NCBI RefSeq assembly: GCF_900100155.1
Contig: NZ_FMTP01000010.1
Location: forward strand, 1 to 64,000
Source: Ancylobacter rudongensis
GTDB lineage: Bacteria > Pseudomonadota > Alphaproteobacteria > Rhizobiales > Xanthobacteraceae
Reading direction: 5' to 3'
DNA length: 64,000 nt
The notes under the pieces were generated by a model that made no database searches, was not told where the DNA came from, and saw only the letters and a program-made list of their open reading frames with translations. Below, piece by piece: positions 54,901 to 62,637 of this stretch. The position numbers were made by a program, and so were the translations under genes. How positions within the stretch are numbered: the first letter of the stretch is position 1; every line of letters starts with the position of its first letter.

Positions 54901-56593
54901 CAACACCGAAGATGACCTCGCTGGCTATGACCTCGAGGTGCGCCAGAGCGGCGGCGCCTATGTCGCCTTTCCGACGACCACCAATCGCTACGAGTTCGAT
55001 GGGCTGCCGGGCATCGTCTATCAGATGCGCCTGCGGGCCCGCGACAAGGCCGGCAATGCGTCGAACTTCACCGCGGTGCTCAACCACACCGCGTTCAAGG
55101 ATGAGGTCGCGCCGGCGGCCGTGACGGCGGTCAGCGTGCAGCCGGGTCTGACCTCGCTCTGGCTGACCTGGACCAATCCGGCCGACGCGGATTTCGCCCA
55201 TGTCGAGGTCTGGGAAGGCGCGAGCGCCCAGCAGTCGTCGGCGACCCTCATCGGCACCACCTCGTCGGGCTCCTTCCCGCGCACGGGCCTTGGGCACAAC
55301 GTCCAGCGCTTCTATTTCCTGCGCGCGGTCGACACGTCCGGCAACAAGAGCGGCTTCGTTACGGCATCGGGCACCACGGCCCAGATGACGGCGCCCACGC
55401 GCTTGTCGATCAACGGCCTGGTGCTGACACCAAACAGCCCGGACGAAAACCGCGTCGCCTGGCCGACCTTCTCCATCACCTATGGCGAGCCCGGTCTTGC
55501 GCCGACCACGCGCGTGGTCGCCGCCGGCAATGCGCTGTGGACGGCGAACTCGCTGCATCTCTTCTATGTCGAGGGCGAGACGGTTCTGCGCGCCAGCACC
55601 AACGTCGCCGACGTCTTCACCAATCGCGGCTACCTGATCGGCATCTACCGCGGCGGCACCGATGTGCAGCTCGCCGAGGGCAAGGCGATGATCGACGGCG
55701 CCAATGTGCTCGCCGGCACGGTCGGCGCCAATCAGCTGGTGGCGAACGACGCCATCATCACCAACACGCTGCAGCTCGCCAATGGCATCATCACCGACGC
55801 CAAGATCGAGAGTCTCGATGCGTCCAAGCTGAAGGCGAACAGCGTTCTCGCCGACACCATCCAGGTGGGCGGCAGCACGCTCGGTGACATCCGGGAGTGG
55901 GCAAGTGACCCCGCGGCGCAGGTGAATGCCGGCGTGACCGCGATCGCGCCGGGCCGCATTCTGATCGGCGGCACGACCACCCTGTCGAACTGGATCTCGG
56001 GCTCCGACGTCACCAAGATCGACGGTGGCTCGATCGCGGCGAATTCGATCGCAGCGAACGCCGTCACCATCGGCATGCGCGGCCTGACGCTCGAGGGTAT
56101 CGAGTTCGAGCACAACAAGCCGGCGGTGAATGACGTCGCCTGGACGGCCGGCACCATTTTCTACACGGACGACACCGGCGCGAACGCATCGGCGGCGATC
56201 GCCGCCGGCTCGGTCAGCTGGACGGCCGGGATCGTCTATATCTACTGGACGCAGGGCGCGGCGGCGCTCTCGACCACGACCTCCTTTGCGACGGCGAACG
56301 CCGCCAACAACGTGATCCTGGCGACCTATCGCGGCGCGGCGTGGCTGTTTGCCTCCTATGGCCGCACCGTCATTGACGGTGGCCAGATCAAGGCCCAGTC
56401 GATCGATGCTGCCCAGCTGAAGGCTGGCTCCATCACGGCGCAGATGCTGAGCGTCACCTCGCTCTCTTCGCTATCGGCGAACCTCGGCACGGTCACGGCC
56501 GGCCGGATCATGAGCGCCGACGGGTCGGTCGACTTCAATCTGGACGAGAAATACCTCGATTTCTGGTCCATGCCGCCGGGGACAGGCGCATGA
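51908..56593 (+). CDS. tail tip protein J-like (host specificity)
   Basis: Protein of 1561 aa from GTG 51908 with GGAGG upstream. N-terminal ~600 residues match the conserved gpJ core (SRARAKFIEAISEGPIWGLV, GIWDGTFKIAWTNNPAWVFY, NDRYGLGEFI). Residues ~640-1170 hold fibronectin-type III-like beta domains. The C-terminal ~390 residues contain repeated INGL(V)L...VAWP and DGAN/DGGQI segments and the DIREWA-type tip. Central hub and receptor-binding base of the tail fibre. Confidence 0.93.
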   Translation: MNAHTPMGARALADAVPLVRGSGGSSKGGAAPNAPNTLRSRARAKFIEAISEGPIWGLVDGERSIFFDQTPIRNADGTYNFKDVIWEDRKGNPDDAHFTGHSAVETPFDVEVQVKNANGPTQRTIVDQNADAVRLILRIPALFRADEETGAMLPASLSYAIDVRAYGGEWQEMVVKHWFNQKTTSPFQVAHRIDLPFQGSPWDVRVRRLTADSPTDKLQNELYWESYITLVEGKFTYPFTAAVGIEVNAEDLGSSIPARSYHVKGLLINVPSNYDPETRIYSGIWDGTFKIAWTNNPAWVFYDLIVNDRYGLGEFISAAIVDKWSLYTIAQYCDQLVPSGYKNGDTQDDIYEPRFTFNGVINSRDDAFSVLQSITKVWRGMGYWSLGQLFATADMPADPVKVISPANIIGGEITYSGTAMKARHSVVVVSWNDPNDFFRPSKEVVINQQMLNRFGWREKSLQLTGCTSRGLAHRYGKWVLDTEQNETETAEYQASWDHADVRPGDIIADANPHRARVRLGGRIVSHRGLRVELDHDFEPGEGHTYKLKLTMPDGALVTRDIASFLDGRNLLLADPFPAEALPNAMFAITGTDITPPLFRVIAREEVEPNIFKISALQHDPQKFDRIERGIVFEPLPVSRPSTTVPAPTNLSVRETGYVTNGQSYHSLLLSWTPPIDVVTRGFLVSADTPEGQHIVLGTVQGSSLELSNTLSGEYKFYVQTINFTGVVSDPAEFVFEAAGPLGFAPPVVTDLRLTEHPTASEFAGRDLRVTWHNLFANSTDATSEGGAPAHVVSPNYSHNVVSVYHGGTGELLRQVTVRAEEFLYDYGSNTLDNDALGRAYPSRSIRIDVQAFDVFGRSSAVVSRVFSNPVPMAIVPSYNVVGSTIFLSYSKVPDPDFEGILLWRSTTPGTINVLTDAPYYDGANNPLTISGEPETGYYFRIAAYDGFGPVDLNYSTEFTITTLSEGADLDPPAVPTGLAATSALLSNGRARVGVTWNANTEDDLAGYDLEVRQSGGAYVAFPTTTNRYEFDGLPGIVYQMRLRARDKAGNASNFTAVLNHTAFKDEVAPAAVTAVSVQPGLTSLWLTWTNPADADFAHVEVWEGASAQQSSATLIGTTSSGSFPRTGLGHNVQRFYFLRAVDTSGNKSGFVTASGTTAQMTAPTRLSINGLVLTPNSPDENRVAWPTFSITYGEPGLAPTTRVVAAGNALWTANSLHLFYVEGETVLRASTNVADVFTNRGYLIGIYRGGTDVQLAEGKAMIDGANVLAGTVGANQLVANDAIITNTLQLANGIITDAKIESLDASKLKANSVLADTIQVGGSTLGDIREWASDPAAQVNAGVTAIAPGRILIGGTTTLSNWISGSDVTKIDGGSIAANSIAANAVTIGMRGLTLEGIEFEHNKPAVNDVAWTAGTIFYTDDTGANASAAIAAGSVSWTAGIVYIYWTQGAAALSTTTSFATANAANNVILATYRGAAWLFASYGRTVIDGGQIKAQSIDAAQLKAGSITAQMLSVTSLSSLSANLGTVTAGRIMSADGSVDFNLDEKYLDFWSMPPGTGA

Positions 56594-57912
56594 GCCTTGG
56601 TCAGTCCCTCGTCGAGATCAATGGCATCCTTCGCTACCGCACGGTGCTTCCTGGTTACAACGCCAAGGATCCGGCCCTCGATCCGCGCTATGTCACCTTC
56701 GACAGCACCTGGCAGAATACGCTGAGGCTGATGGCGAGCGGGACAGTCGCCGGATCCAGTCTTTCGACGAGCATCTACCAGTTCCGGAACAGCGCGATAG
56801 GCGGCACGGTCATTGCCAACCGCATCGTGCGTGTAATCCCGGTGCCTGGTGCAACTGTCAAAACGCCGGCCCTGGTGTGGGCGGTCGCACCAGCTGGTAA
56901 CGTGCAGAAGTTGACGGTTGTCGGCAACCAAGTATTTCAGACCCCGGTGCCCTTTCAGAAGGGGTATCGCATGTGCTCGGTCAACTTGAAGAACGACGCC
57001 ATTCATGTGTCGCCCTCCTACAATAATCGGGACTACACCTACCTCGTCTTCAAGACCGACCCGACAACCACCGAGGAATCGGGTGGGAACGGCGCGCGTA
57101 TTGGCCTGCATCCGCTCTATGGTATGGGCGCGTTCTTCTCAAGACCGGGCTTCAATCATCTCACCTGTTCGCTCGATGACATGATGCTGACGAGCGCCCG
57201 CAACATGGCGCAGGTCTATGAGACTGGCTATGTGACGGTGGATGCAACCTATTCGGGGGAGCCTTTCGGCAATAGCGGTGGTGGCGGGACGATCGTGAAC
57301 CTGCGCGGCTCCTATCCCGACTTTCCGCCTGTCATTGCCTTTCGGACCTCTACGGGCGCTATCAGCCGGCTGATGTCCGTCTTCTGGCTGAGCCCGAGCC
57401 AGATTTTGGTCACGGGTGCTTCGAGCGGCAATCAGGTTCGCTTTGCTGTTCTCTCGGCTACGCCCGACTACATTCCTGATCCCGACACGCGCGCGGTCAG
57501 GCGCGTTCGTATGGTGAATGGCTCACTCGACATCACCAAGCGAAACATCGACTGGTCGGAGGCGACGAGCGACGCGGATTTTCTGTTCCGCTCGAGCCGC
57601 CAGACAGCGCAGTTCAACGGTATGCTGCCCTTTCCGACGGTCCTGAACAGCGGCTTCTACCCGCTGCACACCCCTTCTCCGGCAGGCGCCGGCCCGCCCT
57701 TCGTGTTCATGCTCGCCTTTGAGGCGACCTGTGGCTGGTGGTGTGGCTGTGGTTATGTCGACACTCAGGATATCGTCGGTATTACCCAGCAGTTCAATCC
57801 GCGCTTCCGCGGCGCCGTGATCAGCAACACCCATTATCAGTGGTATCGCGACTCGCAATACAGCAACAACATCAACGGCTGGGTCACCACGATGAACATC
57901 TCGGACTTCTAG
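56590..57912 (+). CDS. unknown tail-tip/fibre-associated protein
   Basis: Protein of 440 aa, ATGA-coupled to the J-like gene, beta-rich, Gly/Ser/Thr/Asn-heavy. Near the end, CGWWCGCGYVDTQDIVG is a striking Cys/Trp cluster, followed by aromatic HYQWYRDSQYSNNINGW. No family recognised. Place and composition suggest a receptor-binding or tip-accessory protein. Confidence 0.6.
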   Translation: MSLGQSLVEINGILRYRTVLPGYNAKDPALDPRYVTFDSTWQNTLRLMASGTVAGSSLSTSIYQFRNSAIGGTVIANRIVRVIPVPGATVKTPALVWAVAPAGNVQKLTVVGNQVFQTPVPFQKGYRMCSVNLKNDAIHVSPSYNNRDYTYLVFKTDPTTTEESGGNGARIGLHPLYGMGAFFSRPGFNHLTCSLDDMMLTSARNMAQVYETGYVTVDATYSGEPFGNSGGGGTIVNLRGSYPDFPPVIAFRTSTGAISRLMSVFWLSPSQILVTGASSGNQVRFAVLSATPDYIPDPDTRAVRRVRMVNGSLDITKRNIDWSEATSDADFLFRSSRQTAQFNGMLPFPTVLNSGFYPLHTPSPAGAGPPFVFMLAFEATCGWWCGCGYVDTQDIVGITQQFNPRFRGAVISNTHYQWYRDSQYSNNINGWVTTMNISDF

Positions 57913-57942
57913 GCGTGGCGCGATACCTCTGGCGATGAAAAG

Positions 57943-57973
57943 GCACGGCCGCGTGAGTGTTCTGCAGCCGTGC
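57943..57973 (+). terminator. weak hairpin after tail-tip unit
   Basis: GCACGGC/GCCGTGC 7-bp stem with a 17-nt loop, then TTATGG. Possible terminator before the lysis cassette. Confidence 0.4.
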
Positions 57974-57999
57974 TTATGGACACTCCTCACCATCTAATG

Positions 58000-58017
58000 T
58001 ATGTGTGTGCATACTTA
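58000..58017 (+). promoter_or_regulatory. site A palindrome before lysis cassette
   Basis: TATGTGTGTGCATACTTA, 21 nt before ATG 58039, with ACTTTGACGGG following as in the copy at 44680 (ACTTTGG). Confidence 0.7.
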
Positions 58018-58038
58018 CTTTGACGGGTGATTAGGGTC

Positions 58039-58341
58039 ATGCCAAGCGAGCCGAGCATCAGCCTGAACCAGAAGACGCTCGGCTTCTTCCTGGCCCTGGT
58101 CGCGGTCGTGACCCTGGGCTGGAACGCCGTCGCCTACTTCAAGGGCATCGAGCACAAGAACGTCGAGCAGGACATTCGCCTCGATCGCACCGACGAAGAC
58201 CGACAGATCCAGAAGGAGCTGATCAAGGAGACCGGCGCCCTCAAGGAAGCAGTTGTGAAGCTCACCGGCGTCATCGAGCAGGCGCCGGGCCGCAAGGCGG
58301 AGATCCGCCCCAGCTCGCCCTCCTTCTTCGGGATGCCGTGA
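58039..58341 (+). CDS. lysis-cassette membrane protein (holin-like or antiholin)
   Basis: Protein of 100 aa with a single transmembrane helix (LGFFLALVAVVTLGWNAVAY) and a charged coiled-coil tail (DRTDEDRQIQKELIKETGAL). First gene of the lysis cassette, followed by a two-helix holin candidate. GTG 58027 is an alternative start. Class III holin or regulator is plausible. Confidence 0.6.
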   Translation: MPSEPSISLNQKTLGFFLALVAVVTLGWNAVAYFKGIEHKNVEQDIRLDRTDEDRQIQKELIKETGALKEAVVKLTGVIEQAPGRKAEIRPSSPSFFGMP

Positions 58342-58342
58342 C

Positions 58343-58561
58343 ATGAAGCTCCTTCCGAACTGGCGCGAGATTCTCTTCAAGGCGTGGAGCGTGCGGCTCC
58401 TGATGCTCGCCATGCTGCTGACGGCCATCGAGGCCGTCCTGCCGCTCATCACCTTCATCCCCATTCCGCCTGGCTATTTCGCCGTCCTCTCCGGCCTCGT
58501 GACCGGCGCCGCCTTTGGCGCCCGGCTGCTCGCCCAGAAGAACCTCAGCGCCGGCGAGTGA
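58343..58561 (+). CDS. holin candidate
   Basis: Protein of 72 aa with two transmembrane segments (LLMLAMLLTAIEAVLPLITF; YFAVLSGLVTGAAFGARLLA) and a short charged tail. The layout NWREILFKAWSVRLLMLA with PIPPGYFA is common to phage holins adjacent to endolysins. Forms the membrane lesions or pinholes for lysis. Confidence 0.75.
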   Translation: MKLLPNWREILFKAWSVRLLMLAMLLTAIEAVLPLITFIPIPPGYFAVLSGLVTGAAFGARLLAQKNLSAGE

Positions 58562-58595
58562 CCGCCCTGTAGCCCTTGCACCAACAGGAACCCTG

Positions 58596-59183
58596 ATGCC
58601 CGTCTCCAAGCTCCGTCCCACCAAGCGCGCCTCCGCTGCGATCGCCGCTGTCATGGCCATGGCGGTGTCGATCGGTGGCGCCCTGTTCGTGACGGCTCCT
58701 AACGGCAAGCAGTATCCCGCAGCCGTCGTGCTGGCCGCCGAGCACATCGTCAAGGACTGGGAGGGCCTGCACCTCACCGCCTATCGCGACATGGTCGGCA
58801 TCTGGACCATCTGCTACGGCGAGACGCTCGGTGTGAAGCCGGGAATGCGCAAGACCCGCGCCGAGTGTGAGGCGATGCTCTATGAGCGCCTCCATCGCGA
58901 CTTCTACCTCGCCATCGTCAAATGCGCGCCCCAGCTCGCCGCAGCGCCGATCTCCGTGCAGGCGTCCATGCTGTCGGGCTCCTTCAATTTCGGCGTCGGC
59001 GCCTGGTGCCGCTCGACCGCCTCGCGGCACATCCGGGTCCGGGCATGGCGTCCGGCCTGTGACGCCCAGACCCTCTTCAACCGCGCCGGCGGCCGCGTCG
59101 TTCAGGGTCTCGTGAACCGCCGTGAGATGGGCGATGCCCAGCGTCTTGGCGAAGGCGAACTCTGCGTGTCGGGAATCAAGTGA
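58596..59183 (+). CDS. endolysin, GH24 lysozyme with SAR-type anchor
   Basis: Protein of 195 aa. N-terminal weakly hydrophobic helix (AAIAAVMAMAVSIGGALFV), likely a signal-arrest-release anchor. Catalytic triad E56, D65, T71 in the exact E-x8-D-x5-T spacing of T4/P21-type lysozymes, followed by YGETLGVKPGM and SFNFGVGAWCRST. Degrades peptidoglycan at lysis. Confidence 0.93.
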   Translation: MPVSKLRPTKRASAAIAAVMAMAVSIGGALFVTAPNGKQYPAAVVLAAEHIVKDWEGLHLTAYRDMVGIWTICYGETLGVKPGMRKTRAECEAMLYERLHRDFYLAIVKCAPQLAAAPISVQASMLSGSFNFGVGAWCRSTASRHIRVRAWRPACDAQTLFNRAGGRVVQGLVNRREMGDAQRLGEGELCVSGIK

Positions 59184-59581
59184 TGCTGTCGTTTCTCGGT
59201 ATTTCCCCGCTCAAGCTTGCCGTCGCCTGCGGCGCGATTCTGGTAGTCCTCGCCAGCATCTTTGGCGCCTTTTCCTATGTGCGCTCGCTCACCCGCGAAC
59301 TCGCCAGCACGCAGTCCCAGCTCGCCGTGGAAACCCAGCTGCGTGAGCGCACCCAGGCCGAGCTCACCCTCGTGCGCGCCGCCCAGCTGAAGCAGATCCA
59401 GGACATCAAGACCCTCGACGCGCTCAATACGGCCTCGGCCGTCGCTTGGGGCGAGGTCGAGCGCGAGGTCGAAACCATCAACACGAAAGGGCCGGCCGAT
59501 GCGCTCGCTGCTGATCTCAACCGTCTCAATCGCGCTGCTAACGGCATGCTCCGGAAAGCCGCCGGAGCCGGTGACCGCTGA
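59183..59581 (+). CDS. inner-membrane spanin (Rz-like)
   Basis: Protein of 132 aa: N-terminal transmembrane helix (LAVACGAILVVLASIFGAFS) followed by a long periplasmic coiled coil (TRELASTQSQLAVETQLRER). ATG 59183 overlaps the endolysin stop. Contains the out-of-frame Rz1-like gene in its 3' part. Confidence 0.85.
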   Translation: MLSFLGISPLKLAVACGAILVVLASIFGAFSYVRSLTRELASTQSQLAVETQLRERTQAELTLVRAAQLKQIQDIKTLDALNTASAVAWGEVEREVETINTKGPADALAADLNRLNRAANGMLRKAAGAGDR

Positions 59582-59777
59582 GCCGATCGCGCGCTATCAC
59601 CCGCCCGTTCCGGCGGCGCCGCGGCTGGACGATGTCGATTACAAGTCCTGTGAGAGCGGAAAGATGATCTGCCTCACGCCGGAAGAGGCGCGAACCGAGA
59701 TCGCCAACAAGGTGCGCGTCGGGGTGTTTATCGACAAAGCGATGAACGTGATCCGCTATTACCGCCTGCAGGACTAG
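59499..59777 (+). CDS. outer-membrane spanin lipoprotein (Rz1-like)
   Basis: Protein of 92 aa overlapping the Rz-like gene by 83 bp in another frame. Signal with lipobox LTAC (MRSLLISTVSIALLTACSG), then Pro-rich PPEPVTAEP and HPPVPAAPR. Pairs with Rz to fuse the membranes at lysis. Longer than typical Rz1; extends into its own region with Cys pair. Confidence 0.87.
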   Translation: MRSLLISTVSIALLTACSGKPPEPVTAEPIARYHPPVPAAPRLDDVDYKSCESGKMICLTPEEARTEIANKVRVGVFIDKAMNVIRYYRLQD

Positions 59778-59778
59778 A

Positions 59779-59865
59779 CTACGCCGGAACATCCCGTTCC
59801 ATCGCGTGTCTATTACTGTAATCTCTTAGATAACTATTATACTATACAGGCGAAGGAACGGGATG
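59779..59865. repeat. inverted repeat (element D), second copy
   Basis: Left arm CATCCCGTTCCATCGCGTGT (59790-59809) pairs with right arm ACAGGCGAAGGAACGGGATG (59846-59865). AT-rich core between includes TATACT (59838-59843). Same layout as 33602-33726; CTACGCCGGAACATC at 59779 also occurs at 19035. The right arm supplies the ribosome site of the next gene. Confidence 0.75.
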
Positions 59866-59866
59866 A

Positions 59867-61783
59867 ATGCCCGGTAACGAGTTCGAGAACCGCTTCGCCC
59901 AGATCTACAACGACATCTCTGCCTACCCGACGCTCCGGGATGTGGCCCGCGGCCTCGGCAAGAGCGTCAAGACCGTGCGCAACTACTCGGCGCTGCTGCG
60001 CCGGCGCACGGAGGCGGGCAGGGCGGTTCCCGGGCTAATCTGGCGTGGCCCGGCGAGTGATGCGCCGGCCTATGCCCTGAAGATCGACGCGGCGCCCGAA
60101 TTGTCCTCGGCCGATCATGCCCACCGGCGTGCCAGCCAGCTCGCCAACGACGTCTCCTCGCTTCTCCTGGCCTCGCGTTATCCGGTCATCAACCCTGAAG
60201 CCATGGTGGTGCGCTCGCACATGGTCCGGCGCTACGACCGCGCGCTCGGCGACTATGTCGAGGTTGAAGGATCTCCGCGGACCTGGCTGACCGACACGCT
60301 GCGTGTCGCCGGCGTAGACAAGCCGGCCGGCCGGACCTTCCTGTTCACCGGCGCCCAGAACGATGCTCCGGTGGATCAGGACTTCTGGCGCAACCTCAAC
60401 GCCTATGCCCAGTGGCTTGGCGCGGAGATCGTCGTAGGACCCTGGACCTACGAGACCAATTGGTGGGATGAGAACAACCCGGCCAGTCGTGACTACGACC
60501 CGGTCCTGATGCCGCATCTGTGCTTCGGCCAGATGGAGATCGGCCCGGATTTCGTCTTCTGCGGCGAGATGAACACGCTGCCGACGGCCGCGCGGCCAAT
60601 CTCGGATCTCACCACCTATTCGCGCGGGCGCTGGGCGGTGTTTCCGCACGCCAAGCTCCAGCTGCTCTCGATCCCCTCGACCGATCCGCACACGCCCGCC
60701 CATCAGATCATGACGACCGGGTCGGTCACTCGGCCAATGGTGATCCCGCGCAAAGCCGGCGTGAAGTCGCTGTTCCATCACGTCATCGGCGCCACCATCG
60801 TAGAGTTCGACGAGGACGGCACCTTCTTCTGCCGCCAGCTCAGCGCGGATGAGAACGGATCCTTCTACGATCTGGACGTGCTGGTGAAGGCGGGAGAGAT
60901 CTCGACCGGGCACCGCGCGCTCGCCATGACCGCGGCCGACATTCATGCCGCCAAGCTCGACCGCGGCAATTGTCTGACCACATTCGGCTTCGACCCGAAG
61001 ACCCAGGCGCGGCGCTCGGACAGCCTGCTGGATACGGTTCGGCCCGAGCACCTGCTGATCCACGATCTCCATGACCAGGAGAGCCGGAACCATCATCACG
61101 AGGACGACGTCAGCCACAATTTCGAGATGGCCGTGCGCGGCCGCGAGAGCGTGATGGGCGAGGTGCAGCGCGCCGTCGACTTCCTTTTGAGCATCAAGGC
61201 GCCCGAGACAGAGATCATCGTCGTGGAGTCGAACCATGACTTGGCGCTGGAGCGCTATGTGAGGGAAGGGCGCTACCGCATGGACGGTGTGAACTTCCGG
61301 GTGGGACTGACCCTGGACGCGGCCTATCACGACTGGCGCGCCGAAGTCGCAAAGGCGCTTGACGGCAATCTGCCGGCGCCGACCTTCTCGCTGCTCGAAT
61401 GGACCATGCGCTTTCTCGCGGGTCCGAAGCTGCACCACGTCAAATGGGTGCATGACGGCCAGTCCCTTGTCATCGATGGCGTTCAGGTCGGCGCACACGG
61501 CTTCCGCGGCGCCAATGGAGCCAAGGGCACGGTCGCCGGCTATGCCCGGCTCGGTCAGAAGATGTCGATCGGCGACAAGCACTCGCCGGCGATCCTGGAC
61601 GGGGTCTACGTCGCCGGCGTGATGCAGCTGAACCACGGTTACAACAAGGGTCCGTCCGGCTGGTCGGTGACCCATATCCTGCAGTATCGCAACGGGAAGC
61701 GGGCGCTCGTCACACTGCGCAACGGGCGCTTTCGGGCGTCGCGCCCGCGCATAAGCCTTGCAAATCCGTGCCCTGCTGTGTAA
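59867..61783 (+). CDS. large protein: N-terminal HTH plus metallophosphoesterase-like domain
   Basis: Protein of 638 aa. Residues ~10-45 (QIYNDISAYPTLRDVARGLG, KSVKTVRNYSALLRRR) are a helix-turn-helix. The second half has calcineurin-type motifs: LIHDLHD (~396-402), SNHD (455-458), GAHG with H544, and GDKHSP (569-574), together a plausible two-metal phosphoesterase/nuclease site. Its own element D and ribosome site precede it. Unusual between lysis and tail-fibre genes. A DNA nuclease acting early after injection or in packaging is possible; not proven. Confidence 0.7.
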   Translation: MPGNEFENRFAQIYNDISAYPTLRDVARGLGKSVKTVRNYSALLRRRTEAGRAVPGLIWRGPASDAPAYALKIDAAPELSSADHAHRRASQLANDVSSLLLASRYPVINPEAMVVRSHMVRRYDRALGDYVEVEGSPRTWLTDTLRVAGVDKPAGRTFLFTGAQNDAPVDQDFWRNLNAYAQWLGAEIVVGPWTYETNWWDENNPASRDYDPVLMPHLCFGQMEIGPDFVFCGEMNTLPTAARPISDLTTYSRGRWAVFPHAKLQLLSIPSTDPHTPAHQIMTTGSVTRPMVIPRKAGVKSLFHHVIGATIVEFDEDGTFFCRQLSADENGSFYDLDVLVKAGEISTGHRALAMTAADIHAAKLDRGNCLTTFGFDPKTQARRSDSLLDTVRPEHLLIHDLHDQESRNHHHEDDVSHNFEMAVRGRESVMGEVQRAVDFLLSIKAPETEIIVVESNHDLALERYVREGRYRMDGVNFRVGLTLDAAYHDWRAEVAKALDGNLPAPTFSLLEWTMRFLAGPKLHHVKWVHDGQSLVIDGVQVGAHGFRGANGAKGTVAGYARLGQKMSIGDKHSPAILDGVYVAGVMQLNHGYNKGPSGWSVTHILQYRNGKRALVTLRNGRFRASRPRISLANPCPAV

Positions 61784-61798
61784 GTATGCCCTCACTTA
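61781..61798 (+). promoter_or_regulatory. site A palindrome overlapping a stop codon
   Basis: TAAGTATGCCCTCACTTA; its TAA is the stop of the preceding gene. ATG 61820 is 21 nt downstream. Confidence 0.7.
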
Positions 61799-61819
61799 TT
61801 TCATGAGTGAGCCAGCCCG

Positions 61820-62170
61820 ATGGATTACACCCAGTATCTGCCCGGCAAGGCCATTCAGACCGGCTGCGAGTGGCGTCTGAAGATCAAGATCACTTCCGCC
61901 GCGCTGGAAGCGTTTCCGGAGACCGCGACCTTTCTGGCTCAGATTCGTGATGACGTTGAAGGCCCAATAAAAGCCGCTCTCTCGACCGCACTCGGCTCTA
62001 TCGTGCGTGCTGATGCCAATACAATCGAACTGCGGCTGAGCGGCGCGGCCACGACCGAGTGGCGCGCAGGAACTGTGGTGATGGACGTCGTTCGGACTGA
62101 TCTTGTGCAGCCTGTTCATCTCGGCTTCGACCTCGAGATCCCGGTCAAGCGCTCCATTACGAGGCTCTAA
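61820..62170 (+). CDS. baseplate/fibre-associated beta-sandwich protein
   Basis: Protein of 116 aa with strand-rich sequence (QTGCEWRLKIKITSAALEAF, DANTIELRLSGAATTEWRAG, TVVMDVVRTD) resembling small BppU-N-like or carbohydrate-type domains placed before phage fibres. ATG overlap with the collagen-like gene downstream. Role inferred from position. Confidence 0.6.
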   Translation: MDYTQYLPGKAIQTGCEWRLKIKITSAALEAFPETATFLAQIRDDVEGPIKAALSTALGSIVRADANTIELRLSGAATTEWRAGTVVMDVVRTDLVQPVHLGFDLEIPVKRSITRL

Positions 62171-62637
62171 TGACCGATACGCTCGCCATCAATTATTCAT
62201 CCGACATTGTGGTGCGCACGCGTCACAATCAGGAAGTCTATGTCGAGCTCTCCAAGGAAGGTGTCGAGGGCCCTCGTGGAATTCAGGGCCCCAAGGGAGA
62301 CCCCGGTTCGCCGGGCGAGCCGCTGGTGCTGGCGGTGAGCGATGCGGCGGACATCGCGCCGGGCGGCTGGTGGGCGACGCGGGATTATCATGGCGTTGCG
62401 ACCTTCACTCGCCTCCGCGCGGAAATGCTGGCCGGCGCCGCCGAAGGCGTGAGTCTCTATATCGAGAAGAACGGCCTGCCCTTCGCCGGCCCATTTGCAC
62501 TCTCCAGCGCGGCGCCGACGATTATCACCGGCCTGACCCTCGTCCTCGCGCCCGGCGACAATGTCTCGGCCTATCGCGTGGGCGGCACGCTGGCCGGGCC
62601 GTGGCTGATGCTCCTGCAGCTGGACGGGAGGTCCTGA
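62170..62637 (+). CDS. collagen-like tail fibre adaptor
   Basis: Protein of 155 aa. Six Gly-X-Y triplets at residues 34-51 (GPRGIQGPKGDPGSPGEP) form a trimeric collagen-like stalk. A beta-rich domain (GVATFTRLRAEMLAGAAEGV ... GDNVSAYRVGGTL) follows. Typical of short tail fibres. Confidence 0.8.
   Translation: MTDTLAINYSSDIVVRTRHNQEVYVELSKEGVEGPRGIQGPKGDPGSPGEPLVLAVSDAADIAPGGWWATRDYHGVATFTRLRAEMLAGAAEGVSLYIEKNGLPFAGPFALSSAAPTIITGLTLVLAPGDNVSAYRVGGTLAGPWLMLLQLDGRS

Noticed and set aside
51893-56113. Two long minus-strand frames opposite the J-like gene
   Set aside because: Antisense shadows of a well-recognised tail-tip gene.
60035-61795. A 586-codon minus-strand frame opposite the HTH-phosphoesterase gene
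   Set aside because: The plus frame has conserved metal motifs, a ribosome site and a promoter-like repeat; the minus frame has none.
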